A DNA stretch of 7,726 nucleotides, from NCBI GenBank assembly GCA_003140115.1, contig PLIQ01000262.1:1-7726 (forward strand), given 5' to 3'. Numbering within the stretch: position 1 is the first letter of the stretch; each line of letters opens with the position of its first letter. A model generated the notes under the pieces. That model worked only from the letters and a program-made list of their open reading frames with translations, searched no databases and was not told where the DNA came from. Positions 1 through 5,962 of this stretch are shown here, one piece after another. The DNA is from Actinomycetota bacterium (lineage in GTDB: Bacteria > Actinomycetota > Actinomycetes > Streptosporangiales > Streptosporangiaceae). The position numbers and the translations under genes were made by a program.

Positions 1-699
1 GCGGACTACGGCCTGCTGCTGGCCCGGACCGACCGGGAGGTGGCCAAGCAGGCCGGGCTGACCATGTTCCTGATCCCGATGGACGCGCCCGGCGTGGAGG
101 TCCGGCCGATCCGGCAGATGAGCGGGGCCTCGTCGTTCAACGAGGTCTTCCTGTCCGGGGTGCGGGTCGGCGACGACATGCGGGTCGGGGCGGTCGGCGA
201 GGGCTGGAAGGTGGCCAACGCCACGCTCGGCTTCGAGCGCACCGCGAGCGGCCAGGGCACCCGGCGTAAGGGCGGCTCCTTCGAGGACCTGCTCCGGCTG
301 GCGACCAGGCTGGGCAAGTCGGGCGACCCGGTGGTCCGGCAGCAGCTGGCCGACGTCTACGTGCGAACCCAGCTCCGCTCGGCCACCACCGAGCGTGTCG
401 CCCGGGCGGCCGCGGCCGGCGCTTCGCCGGGCCCCGCGGCGTCGATCGGCAAGCTCGTCGCGTCGGCGAACCTGATCCGGATCGCCGAGGTGGCCAGCGG
501 GCTGCTGGGCGCGCGGATCGCCGCGGACACCGGGGAGCCGGACGCGTTCGCGTGGACCGAGCACGTCCTCGGCGCCCCGGGTTACCGGCTGGCGGGCGGG
601 ACCGACGAGATCCAGCGCAACATCATCGGGGAGCGCGTCCTGAGGCTGCCCCGGGAGCCGCGGGTGGACAAGTCCCCGAAGCCGCCGCGCAGCGGCTGA
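1..699 (+). CDS. Acyl-CoA dehydrogenase, C-terminal part (5' truncated by window edge)
   Basis: FAD-dependent enzyme that introduces the alpha-beta double bond into acyl-CoA thioesters. The frame is open from base 1 and ends with TGA, giving 232 residues of an expected total near 400. Visible are the middle beta-domain (TMFLIPMDAPGVEVRP, fragment residues 21-36), the linker GEGWKVANATLGFER (67-80) and the C-terminal helical domain ending in the family signature GGTDEIQRNIIGERVL. The usual MCAD-type catalytic Glu position, next to the GT of that signature, is Gly. A Glu in LGFERT (fragment residue 79) instead falls where isovaleryl-CoA dehydrogenase carries its catalytic Glu, so the enzyme is plausibly active with that base; this is an alignment by eye. 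The N-terminal domain lies outside the window. The substrate is unknown. The gene points toward the histidine kinase and, beyond it, the convergent Rieske gene. Confidence 0.93.
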   Translation, partial: ADYGLLLARTDREVAKQAGLTMFLIPMDAPGVEVRPIRQMSGASSFNEVFLSGVRVGDDMRVGAVGEGWKVANATLGFERTASGQGTRRKGGSFEDLLRLATRLGKSGDPVVRQQLADVYVRTQLRSATTERVARAAAAGASPGPAASIGKLVASANLIRIAEVASGLLGARIAADTGEPDAFAWTEHVLGAPGYRLAGGTDEIQRNIIGERVLRLPREPRVDKSPKPPRSG

Positions 700-723
700 G
701 CGCCTGGTGCCCTCGGGGCGTAC

Positions 724-741
724 AGTAGCCAAAGGGCTACT
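724..741 (+). promoter_or_regulatory. Perfect inverted repeat covering the kinase ribosome site
   Basis: AGTAGCC (724-730) and GGCTACT (735-741) are perfect 7-base arms around a 4-base AAAG loop. The only Shine-Dalgarno-like sequence for the ATG at 744, AAAGGG (731-736), occupies the loop and the first two bases of the right arm, 7 bases before the start. A -10-like TACAGT (721-726) overlaps the left arm, but no convincing -35 is visible. The repeat could be a DNA operator or an RNA hairpin that masks the ribosome site. The stem is short, and no T-run follows that would make it a terminator for the upstream gene. Confidence 0.5.
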
Positions 742-743
742 TT

Positions 744-2276
744 ATGTTATCGCGTGGGGGCCGTGAGATCAACGAAATAGGTCAGGACGGCCCGGGGGCA
801 GGCCGGGAGGTACGGGCCAGCCGCGAGTTTGAGCTGCTGACCCTGCTGGCGGCCATCGTTGGGTCGGCGAACGAGTCGATCGTCAGCTCGACCGTGGACG
901 GCGTGATTACCAGCTGGAACGCGGCTGCCGAGCGGATGTACGGCTTCACCGCCGCCGAGATCATCGGGCGCAGCGCATCCCTGGTCATCCCACCGGAGAC
1001 GGCCGCAGAGCTGATGCCCGTCCTCCAGCGCGTGCGGCAGGGAGAGGAGATCGAGCAGTTCGAGACCCGGCTTCGCCGCAAGGACGGAAGCATCATCGAG
1101 GTGTCGCTGACTGATTTCCCGATCCGCGACGCCAACGGCGTCGTGGTTGGGACATCCTCAATTACCCGGGATATGACCGAGCGTAACCGCGCCAATGCCC
1201 GGTTCCGTGGGCTGCTGGAGGCGGCACCGGACGCGATGGTGTGCGCGGACTCCGGCGGACGGATCGTGCTGGTGAACGCCCAGGCCGAGCGGCTGTTCGG
1301 GTACCCGCGCGACGAACTGGCCGGGCAGCCGGTTGAGATCCTGGTCCCCGACGCCTTCAAAGCCGCCCACCCCGGCCTGCGCGCCGGGTACGCGACCGAC
1401 CCCCGGCCCCGGCTGATGGGCGCAGGCCTGGAACTGTCCGGCCGCCGCCGCGACGGCACCACCTTCCCCGCCGAGATCGCCCTGTCCGCCCTCGACACCG
1501 ACCAGGGCCTGCTGGTATCCGCCTCCGTCCGCGACGTCACCGAGCAGCGGCAGGCCCGCGACGATCTGCGGCGGATCAACCAGAACCTGACCTCCTTCTC
1601 CTACTCCCTAGCACACGAACTGCGGACGCCGCTGCGCGCGCTCGCGGGCTTCAGCACCGCCCTGATCGAGGATTACGCCGATAACCTCGGTGCGGACGGC
1701 CGCGGCTACGCTCAGCGGATCGAGGCCGCCAGCGAGCGCATGGGACGCATCCTCGACGACCTGCTGCGCATGTCCCGCATCTCTGCGGCCAAGATCAGTC
1801 TCCAGCGTGTCGATCTCGGCGCCGAGGCAGCCACCATCGCCGCCGCACTCCAGCGCCAGGACCCGGACCGTCGCGCCTGCTTCACCATCCAGCAGCCAGC
1901 CTGGGCCCTGGCCGACCTCGTCCTGATCCGCGAAGTACTGCACGACCTGCTGGACAACGCCTGGAAGTTCACCAGCGGCCGCGACAACGCCTCGATCGAG
2001 TTCGGGATGACCCCCGCCGCGGACGCCCGCGTCTGCTGCTACGTGCGCGACAACGGCGCGGGCTTCGACCCCGCATACGCACACAAGCTGTTCCAGCCAT
2101 TCCAGCGCCTGCACAACACACGCGAATTCTCCGGCACCGGCATAGGCCTGGCCAGCGTGCGCCAGATCGTGGACCGGCACAACGGCCGCACCTGGGCCGA
2201 GGGCACCGTCAGCCACGGCGCTACCTTCTTCTTTACCCTCCAGGCCGCAAAACCGGCCGGGCCACCGGATAAGTGA
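744..2276 (+). CDS. PAS-PAS sensor histidine kinase, cytoplasmic, orphan
   Basis: Predicted two-component sensor kinase of 510 residues that would autophosphorylate on His and pass phosphate to an unidentified response regulator. Domains in order: a short N-terminal tail (1-35); PAS1 (about 36-148) with SWNAAAERMYGFTAAEIIG and a C-terminal ITRDMTER motif; PAS2 (about 152-270) with VNAQAERLFGY and VRDVTEQR; HisKA (about 283-350) with H-box SLAHELRTPLRAL and phospho-acceptor His291; and HATPase_c (about 390-500) with N-box LLDNAWKF (Asn405), G1 DNGAGF (436-441) and G2 GTGIGLA (464-470). No transmembrane segment or signal peptide is seen, so it is probably a soluble sensor of a small ligand, redox state or light, as PAS domains often are. 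No response regulator is adjacent. More codons end in A or T (GTT, ATT, GCA, CTA) than in neighbouring genes, which hints at a different origin. ATG744 is the chosen start, with AAAGGG 7 bases upstream. Confidence 0.93.
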   Translation: MLSRGGREINEIGQDGPGAGREVRASREFELLTLLAAIVGSANESIVSSTVDGVITSWNAAAERMYGFTAAEIIGRSASLVIPPETAAELMPVLQRVRQGEEIEQFETRLRRKDGSIIEVSLTDFPIRDANGVVVGTSSITRDMTERNRANARFRGLLEAAPDAMVCADSGGRIVLVNAQAERLFGYPRDELAGQPVEILVPDAFKAAHPGLRAGYATDPRPRLMGAGLELSGRRRDGTTFPAEIALSALDTDQGLLVSASVRDVTEQRQARDDLRRINQNLTSFSYSLAHELRTPLRALAGFSTALIEDYADNLGADGRGYAQRIEAASERMGRILDDLLRMSRISAAKISLQRVDLGAEAATIAAALQRQDPDRRACFTIQQPAWALADLVLIREVLHDLLDNAWKFTSGRDNASIEFGMTPAADARVCCYVRDNGAGFDPAYAHKLFQPFQRLHNTREFSGTGIGLASVRQIVDRHNGRTWAEGTVSHGATFFFTLQAAKPAGPPDK

Positions 2277-3667
2277 CGATCATCCTCCGCCGGGGGGTCG
2301 GACAGCCAGCGGTCGAGCAGGTGGTGGAAGTGCCGGATCTTGCTTTCCTGGTAGACGCTGAAGCTGACCCCCGCCTTGCGCGTGGTCCGCAGCCCCTTCT
2401 GCACCGCTTCGAGGTTGAACTCGTCCTGGTCGAACACCCGGGCCAGCGACCCCAGCTCGTCGACGGCGCCGCGCCAGGGCTCGTCCGAACTCAGCCGGCG
2501 TTCGGTGGCGGGCGGCGGGCGCCGGCCCTGGAACGGCGAGAGCAGCAGCACGTCCATGATGCAGCTCTGGTGATCGTCGCGATACGGCCGGAAGCGGTAG
2601 GTGATCTGGTTGAACCCGCCCCACGGATGCATGTTCGGGAAGACGGTCATGTAGTAGCTGTCGACGAGCTCGGCGTCGGTCAGCGACTCCACGTACGCCG
2701 GGTCCACCACCGAACCCAGCGAGCGCCGCGCGGCCTGGGCCAGCGTCTTGCGGGCGGTGCTTCCGGCCGGCACCTCCAGGATCGGCGGGTCGTCCATCCG
2801 CTGGTCGATCTGGCTGTTCAGCCGCTGCTGCTCGTCCGGCGCCCAGGACAGGTAGGGGCTGGGCACGCCCCGGGCCGAGACGGCCCGCGAGACGTTGCCG
2901 AACACGTCGTACTGGCTGTTGGCGTCCGCGAACCCCGGTAGCAGCTGGGGATGGGTGGTGATGACGTGGAAGGACTCCATGAACGCCTCTTGGGCGACCT
3001 TCCAGTTCACCTTCAGCACCTTGGAGATGTGCACCCGGGTGTACCGGTCCTCCAGCGGCCACCGATCGAAGAAGGCCGGCAGCTCGCCGAGGAAGTCCTC
3101 CAGCGGTTCGCAGTCCGGATCCATGTTGACGAACACGAAGCCGCCCCAGGTTCCGGTCCGCACCTCGGGCAGCTGGAACTTCCCCGGCTTTACCTGCGGG
3201 AAGTCCCAGGCACTCGGGACGCGCTTGAGCCGCCCGTTCAGCGACCAGCAAAACCCGTGGAACGCGCACAGCAGTTCGTCGACGTGGCCGCGCTCGTCAC
3301 GCAGCGCCCGGCCGCGGTGCAGGCACGCGTTGTAGTACGCCTTGATGCCATCCGGGCCGGGCTCGGCCCGGACCAGCAGGATCGAGGTGTCGCAGATGTC
3401 GTAGATCTCGGTGTCGCCGACCTCTGCGAGCACCTCCTCGCGGCAGGCGAGCTGCCATACCCGGCTCCAGAGCCTGGCCTTCTCCAGCTCGTGGAACTCC
3501 CGCGAGAGGTAGCGCTCGACCGGGATGTCGGCGTCCCCGAAGTAGCCGGGCTCGTCGCGGCGCAGCGAGGCCGGCACCGGCTTGCTGTCGAGGTCGAGGA
3601 GGTCCTGGTAGCTCGGGCCGTTCCCGCGGAACCCGGTCCGGCCGTTCGGCACGGTCGGCGCGCTCAT
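2039..3667 (-). CDS. Rieske [2Fe-2S] aromatic ring-hydroxylating oxygenase, alpha subunit (3' end abnormal)
   Basis: Predicted catalytic subunit of a Rieske non-heme iron oxygenase, which would need a reductase/ferredoxin not seen here. The ORF has 542 codons. The Rieske cluster motif is C115-x-H117-x16-C134-x2-H137. The mononuclear iron site is E231-SF-H234-VITT-H239, with D415 in DEFNLEAVQ as the likely carboxylate ligand. The catalytic domain ends near residue 455 with IRHFHHLLDRWL, a normal end for the family. The ORF nevertheless continues about 80 codons, antisense to the kinase, to a TAG at 2039-2041. Adding one C to the C6 run (G run at 2292-2297 on the plus strand) would give a TGA at 2280-2282 and a 462-residue protein, three bases from the kinase stop. 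The start ATG at 3667 overlaps the previous gene's stop (ATGA) and has GGAGGA 9 bases upstream. An upstream in-frame ATG at 3751 is disfavoured because it would overlap the preceding gene extensively. Substrate unknown. Confidence 0.88.
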   Translation of the reverse strand: MSAPTVPNGRTGFRGNGPSYQDLLDLDSKPVPASLRRDEPGYFGDADIPVERYLSREFHELEKARLWSRVWQLACREEVLAEVGDTEIYDICDTSILLVRAEPGPDGIKAYYNACLHRGRALRDERGHVDELLCAFHGFCWSLNGRLKRVPSAWDFPQVKPGKFQLPEVRTGTWGGFVFVNMDPDCEPLEDFLGELPAFFDRWPLEDRYTRVHISKVLKVNWKVAQEAFMESFHVITTHPQLLPGFADANSQYDVFGNVSRAVSARGVPSPYLSWAPDEQQRLNSQIDQRMDDPPILEVPAGSTARKTLAQAARRSLGSVVDPAYVESLTDAELVDSYYMTVFPNMHPWGGFNQITYRFRPYRDDHQSCIMDVLLLSPFQGRRPPPATERRLSSDEPWRGAVDELGSLARVFDQDEFNLEAVQKGLRTTRKAGVSFSVYQESKIRHFHHLLDRWLSDPPAEDDRHLSGGPAGFAAWRVKKKVAPWLTVPSAQVRPLCRSTIWRTLARPMPVPENSRVLCRRWNGWNSLCAYAGSKPAPLSRT

Positions 3668-3909
3668 GAGAAGGTTTCCTCCGTTTCGAACCGCCGGCTC
3701 CGGGCCGCGGCGCCACCCGGCTTGGGCCCGCCGCTCTCGATCCAGCGGCACAGCTCGGGGTCGGCGACGCGGAGCTCACCGTCCACCCAGCGCCCGTTAC
3801 GGTCGAACCGGCCCTGCCGCCCGCGCTTGTCCGTGACCAGTACGGGACCGATGTCGTCCTCGGCCCACTCGTACACCGCACCACTCAGGGCGTGCTGGAT
3901 CCTGCGCAC
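3664..3909 (-). CDS. Small conserved-looking protein, translationally coupled to the Rieske oxygenase
   Basis: An 81-residue protein of unknown function. It is supported as a real gene by a perfect GGAGGA (plus-strand 3915-3920) 5 bases before the GTG start at 3909, and by an exact ATGA stop/start overlap with the Rieske gene, which also carries its own GGAGGA inside this gene. The sequence has a compact core with YEWAEDD (residues 13-19), VLVTDKRGRQGRF (23-35), NGRWVDGEL (38-46) and ADPELCRWI (49-57), suggestive of a small beta-rich fold, then a Gly/Ala/Arg-rich tail. There is one Cys (54), and no CxxC ferredoxin or zinc pattern, signal peptide or membrane segment. It does not look like the usual beta subunit of ring-hydroxylating dioxygenases, which is about twice as long. 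By inference it may be an accessory or stabilising partner of the oxygenase. An in-frame ATG at 3954 would add 15 residues but lacks the ribosome site. Confidence 0.75.
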   Translation of the reverse strand: MRRIQHALSGAVYEWAEDDIGPVLVTDKRGRQGRFDRNGRWVDGELRVADPELCRWIESGGPKPGGAAARSRRFETEETFS

Positions 3910-3914
3910 CGCGC

Positions 3915-3920
3915 TCCTCC
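3915..3920 (-). promoter_or_regulatory. Ribosome binding site deciding a GTG start
   Basis: GGAGGA on the minus strand, 5 bases upstream of GTG 3909-3907. It favours this start over the in-frame ATG at 3954. Confidence 0.75.
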
Positions 3921-4054
3921 ACCTCGGCTGGACGGACCGACCGCCGTCCGGCAACCTCGCTGGTTACCACCTAACTGTAGTCGGAATCTAGTTCAGCAAC
4001 CAGACCGGGGGGCCACTCGGGGGCGGAGCACGCAGGGGCAGCGGGCACGCACCA

Positions 4055-4092
4055 CGGCCGTTCGGAATGAAAATGATTTGGCCGAACGGCCG
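4055..4092. repeat. 11-bp perfect inverted repeat with AT-rich loop (Zur/Fur-box-like)
   Basis: CGGCCGTTCGG (4055-4065) and CCGAACGGCCG (4082-4092) are perfect complementary arms around a 16-base loop. The loop contains TGAAAATGATTT (4068-4079), strikingly AT-rich for this genome. It matches 12 of 15 positions of the palindrome TGAAAATGATTTTCA that I recall for actinobacterial Zur operators. The element begins 24 bases past the acyl-CoA dehydrogenase stop and lies about 145 bases upstream of the small gene. It could act as a transcription terminator hairpin for the former, though no T-run follows, or as an operator for the Rieske pair. Confidence 0.5.
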
Positions 4093-4116
4093 GGGTGGCA
4101 CGCGTCCGGCCAGGGC

Positions 4117-5289
4117 CTACCAGCCGAGCAGGGTGGCCAGCCGTTCGCGGTGTACCGTCGCGTCGCCGAGGCACTGTTCGTCGGCCCGGGCGCGGCGGAA
4201 GTACAGGTGCGCGTCGTGCTCCCAGGTGAACCCGATGCCCCCGTGGACCTGCACGTTCTCCGTGGCGACGGTGGTGTAGGCGTCGCTGCACCAGATCTTC
4301 GCGACCGCCGCGGCTTCGGCCAGCCGCGCGGGGTCCTGCTCGGCCTGAAGCGCCCGGTCGACGGCCGAACGGCCCATCTCGACCAGCAGCAACAGGTCAG
4401 CGAGCTTGTGCTTGATGGCCTGGAAGCTGCCGATCGGACGGCTGAACTGGTGGCGGATCTTGGCGTACTCGACGGCCAGGTCAAGGCACGCCGCGGCGCC
4501 GCCGACCTGCTCGGCCGCGAGCACCACCAAGGCGACGTCGAGGCCGGCGTCCACCACGGCGGTCCCGCCGCCCGCGGTGGTCAGCGGGGTGCCGGCCGCG
4601 CCGTCGAAGCTGACCGCGGCCTGCCCGCGGGTCGGATCCAGTGTCGGCAGCGCCCGGCGCTGGACGCCCTCGCCGTCGCCCGCGACCAGGAACAGGTCAC
4701 AGCCGGCCGGCGTCCGCGCGGCGGTGACCAGGTGCGCGGCGCTCGCCCCGTCCAGGACGAACTCCGCCCGGCCGTGCAGCCGCCAGCCGGTCCCGGCCTC
4801 CTGCGCCTGCACCGGCACGCGGTCGGGGCGCCAGACTCCGTCGGAGTCGGTGCCGGCGAACGCGGCGAGTTCGTCGCCCGCGCAGAGCCGGGCCAGCACG
4901 TCGGGCTCGGTGCCCGGGCACCGGGCCAGGATCTGGCCGGCCAGCACGGTGGAGGAGAAGAACGGGACCGGGAGCAGTGAGCTTCCTAGCTCCTCGGCCA
5001 CGACGGTCAGCTCGGCCAGGCCGCCGCCGACCCCGCCGAGGTCCTCGGCGATACCCAGGCCGGCCAGGCCCATCTCGCTGCCGAGCAGCCGCCAGGCTTG
5101 CTCGTCGTAGCCGGGCCCGGCGTCGGTGTCGCCTGGCTGGGTGTCGCCTGGCCCGGTGGCCCCTAGCACGGTGTCGAGCCGACGGCGGGCCGGGGCGATG
5201 CCGCCCGATCCTTCGATGAGGTCATGGACGGCCTCGCGCAGCGCGGCCAGTTCCTCCGCGCGCTCGGCGTCCTGCTGGGCGGTCGTCAC
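4117..5289 (-). CDS. Acyl-CoA dehydrogenase (FadE-like, possibly one subunit of a heteromer)
   Basis: FAD-dependent acyl-CoA dehydrogenase family, 390 residues, full length. N-terminal helical domain about 1-140 (MGLAGLGIAEDLGGVGGGLAE at 73-93, AEELGSSLLP at 98-107), beta-domain about 141-240, C-terminal helical domain 250-390 with CLDLAVEYAKIRHQFSRPIG (268-287), FQAIKHKLAD (289-298) and VHGGIGFTWEHDAHLYFRRA (348-367). By-eye alignment puts Leu374 at the MCAD catalytic Glu position and Ala253 at the isovaleryl-CoA dehydrogenase Glu position, so neither canonical base is present. In actinobacteria many FadE proteins form alpha2beta2 complexes in which one subunit supplies the base; this may be such a subunit. 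Residues 47-56 carry the in-frame repeat PGDTQPGDTD. The GTG start overlaps the preceding stop as GTGA; no ribosome site is close (GAGGAG lies over 20 bases upstream), so translational coupling is likely. Confidence 0.9.
   Translation of the reverse strand: MTTAQQDAERAEELAALREAVHDLIEGSGGIAPARRRLDTVLGATGPGDTQPGDTDAGPGYDEQAWRLLGSEMGLAGLGIAEDLGGVGGGLAELTVVAEELGSSLLPVPFFSSTVLAGQILARCPGTEPDVLARLCAGDELAAFAGTDSDGVWRPDRVPVQAQEAGTGWRLHGRAEFVLDGASAAHLVTAARTPAGCDLFLVAGDGEGVQRRALPTLDPTRGQAAVSFDGAAGTPLTTAGGGTAVVDAGLDVALVVLAAEQVGGAAACLDLAVEYAKIRHQFSRPIGSFQAIKHKLADLLLLVEMGRSAVDRALQAEQDPARLAEAAAVAKIWCSDAYTTVATENVQVHGGIGFTWEHDAHLYFRRARADEQCLGDATVHRERLATLLGW
5125..5152. repeat. 13-bp direct repeat, 15-base period, inside acyl-CoA dehydrogenase gene
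   Basis: GGTGTCGCCTGGC occurs at 5125-5137 and 5140-5152. It is in frame and encodes two PGDT units in the N-terminal helical domain, so copy-number change by slippage would add or remove five residues without shifting the frame. Confidence 0.8.
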
Positions 5290-5960
5290 GTCCGGCCGCT
5301 GACGAGTCGCTCCTCGCGGGCCTCGTCGACCGCGCGGGTCAGGCCGAGCATCAAGATCAGCTGCTGGTGAAGCTGCATCCAGACCGTGTGGTAGGAGTCC
5401 ATCAGCGGGGACGCGAGCCAGGCCGACTCCCCGTCGTCGAACTTGTCGAGTGCCTCCTGCAAGCGCGGACGGTAGACGGCCAGCCGCGGCTCGACCGCCG
5501 CCATCCGGCGCAGGACCGGGCCGATGGCGGAGTGAACCTCGTCGAGGCGTTCCCGGACCGTGTCGTCGTACGCGCCATCGCTGTGGTCGTTCGGCTGGCC
5601 GTCCGGGCGGGTCTGCCAGGCCGAGCAGACGTCGCGCAGCCGCCGGTTGATGGGCAAGAAGCCGTCGAAGAGCTTGTCCAGGTCCTGCTCCTGCGGACCG
5701 CTCGGCGTCAGGCGCAGCAGCGCGGCGGCGGCGGCGGTGCCGTCCGCCGTCGGCATCGTGATCGGCCCCTTGGTCATGGCCAGGCCCTGCTCGACGAGCG
5801 CGGCCGTCGCCTCGTCCGGCGCGCCGCGCGCCATGCCGCGGATGACCAGCGAGATTAGCGCCTGTTGGATCTGGGCCTGCTGGATCGGGTCGGGGGGGGA
5901 GGTCGGTGCGGGCGCGGCCACGGCACCTCCTTGGGCTCGGGGAACCACGGGTACGGCCAT
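5286..5960 (-). CDS. Winged-helix-like/helical protein of an actinobacterial family, function unknown
   Basis: 224 residues. The N-terminus (1-30) is Pro/Ala/Gln-rich and probably disordered. Residues 31-85 resemble a winged-helix module: a helix (ALISLVIRGMARG), then LVEQGLAMTKGPITMPTADG and an Ala-rich helix ending LLRL. Residues 92-215 are predicted all-helical with DLDKLFDGFLPINRRLRDV (93-111), PNDHSDGAYDDTVRERLDEV (123-142) and MDSYHTVWMQLHQQLILMLG (187-206). These motifs match, from memory, a family of hypothetical actinobacterial proteins often found beside PEP-utilising-enzyme genes; none is in this window. It is first in a two-gene unit with the acyl-CoA dehydrogenase (GTGA overlap), suggesting a regulatory or partner role. 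ATG5960 is preceded by AGGAAGG at 6 bases; an upstream TTG at 5987 lacks such support. A C8 run lies at codons 21-23. Confidence 0.8.
   Translation of the reverse strand: MAVPVVPRAQGGAVAAPAPTSPPDPIQQAQIQQALISLVIRGMARGAPDEATAALVEQGLAMTKGPITMPTADGTAAAAALLRLTPSGPQEQDLDKLFDGFLPINRRLRDVCSAWQTRPDGQPNDHSDGAYDDTVRERLDEVHSAIGPVLRRMAAVEPRLAVYRPRLQEALDKFDDGESAWLASPLMDSYHTVWMQLHQQLILMLGLTRAVDEAREERLVSGRT
5892..5899. repeat. G8 (minus-strand C8) homopolymer within coding sequence
   Basis: Eight consecutive G on the plus strand fall at codons 21-23 of the winged-helix-like gene, in its disordered N-terminal segment. It is a possible slippage site: a one-base change would frameshift almost the whole protein. 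Confidence 0.8.
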
Positions 5961-5962
5961 CT

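Larger units (their letters stand above)
3910..4116. other. Non-coding gap upstream of the small gene/Rieske pair
   Basis: 207 bases between the acyl-CoA dehydrogenase stop and the small gene's start. It holds the ribosome site at 3915-3920, a relatively AT-rich patch near 3961-4000 that probably contains the minus-strand promoter, and the inverted repeat at 4055-4092. A minus-strand TACAGT (3974-3979) is -10-like, but the nearest -35-like TTGCTG (3994-3999) is only 14 bases away, so no promoter is called firmly. I see no supported gene here. Confidence 0.6.

Noticed and set aside
782..1579. 265-codon open frame on the minus strand opposite the kinase
   Set aside because: Arg/Ser-rich with no domain motifs; it lies fully antisense to an unmistakable PAS-PAS kinase and is a high-GC shadow frame.
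1608..2216. 202-codon minus-strand frame opposite the kinase HisKA/ATPase region
   Set aside because: Ala/Gly/Val-rich mirror composition and no recognisable motif; shadow of the kinase gene.
700..2280. Kinase gene as part of a mobile element
   Set aside because: No transposase or integrase, and no terminal inverted repeats or target duplication seen at its ends.
2273..2941. 222-codon plus-strand frame starting at GTG across the kinase stop
   Set aside because: Antisense to the Rieske gene, Val/Arg/Pro-rich with no motifs; the overlap with the kinase stop is coincidental.
2951..3991. 346-codon plus-strand frame opposite the Rieske and small genes
   Set aside because: Its reverse strand carries the Rieske metal-binding motifs; this frame has no domain features.
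3892..4980. 362-codon plus-strand frame
   Set aside because: Antisense to the acyl-CoA dehydrogenase; Gly/Arg/Gln-rich shadow.
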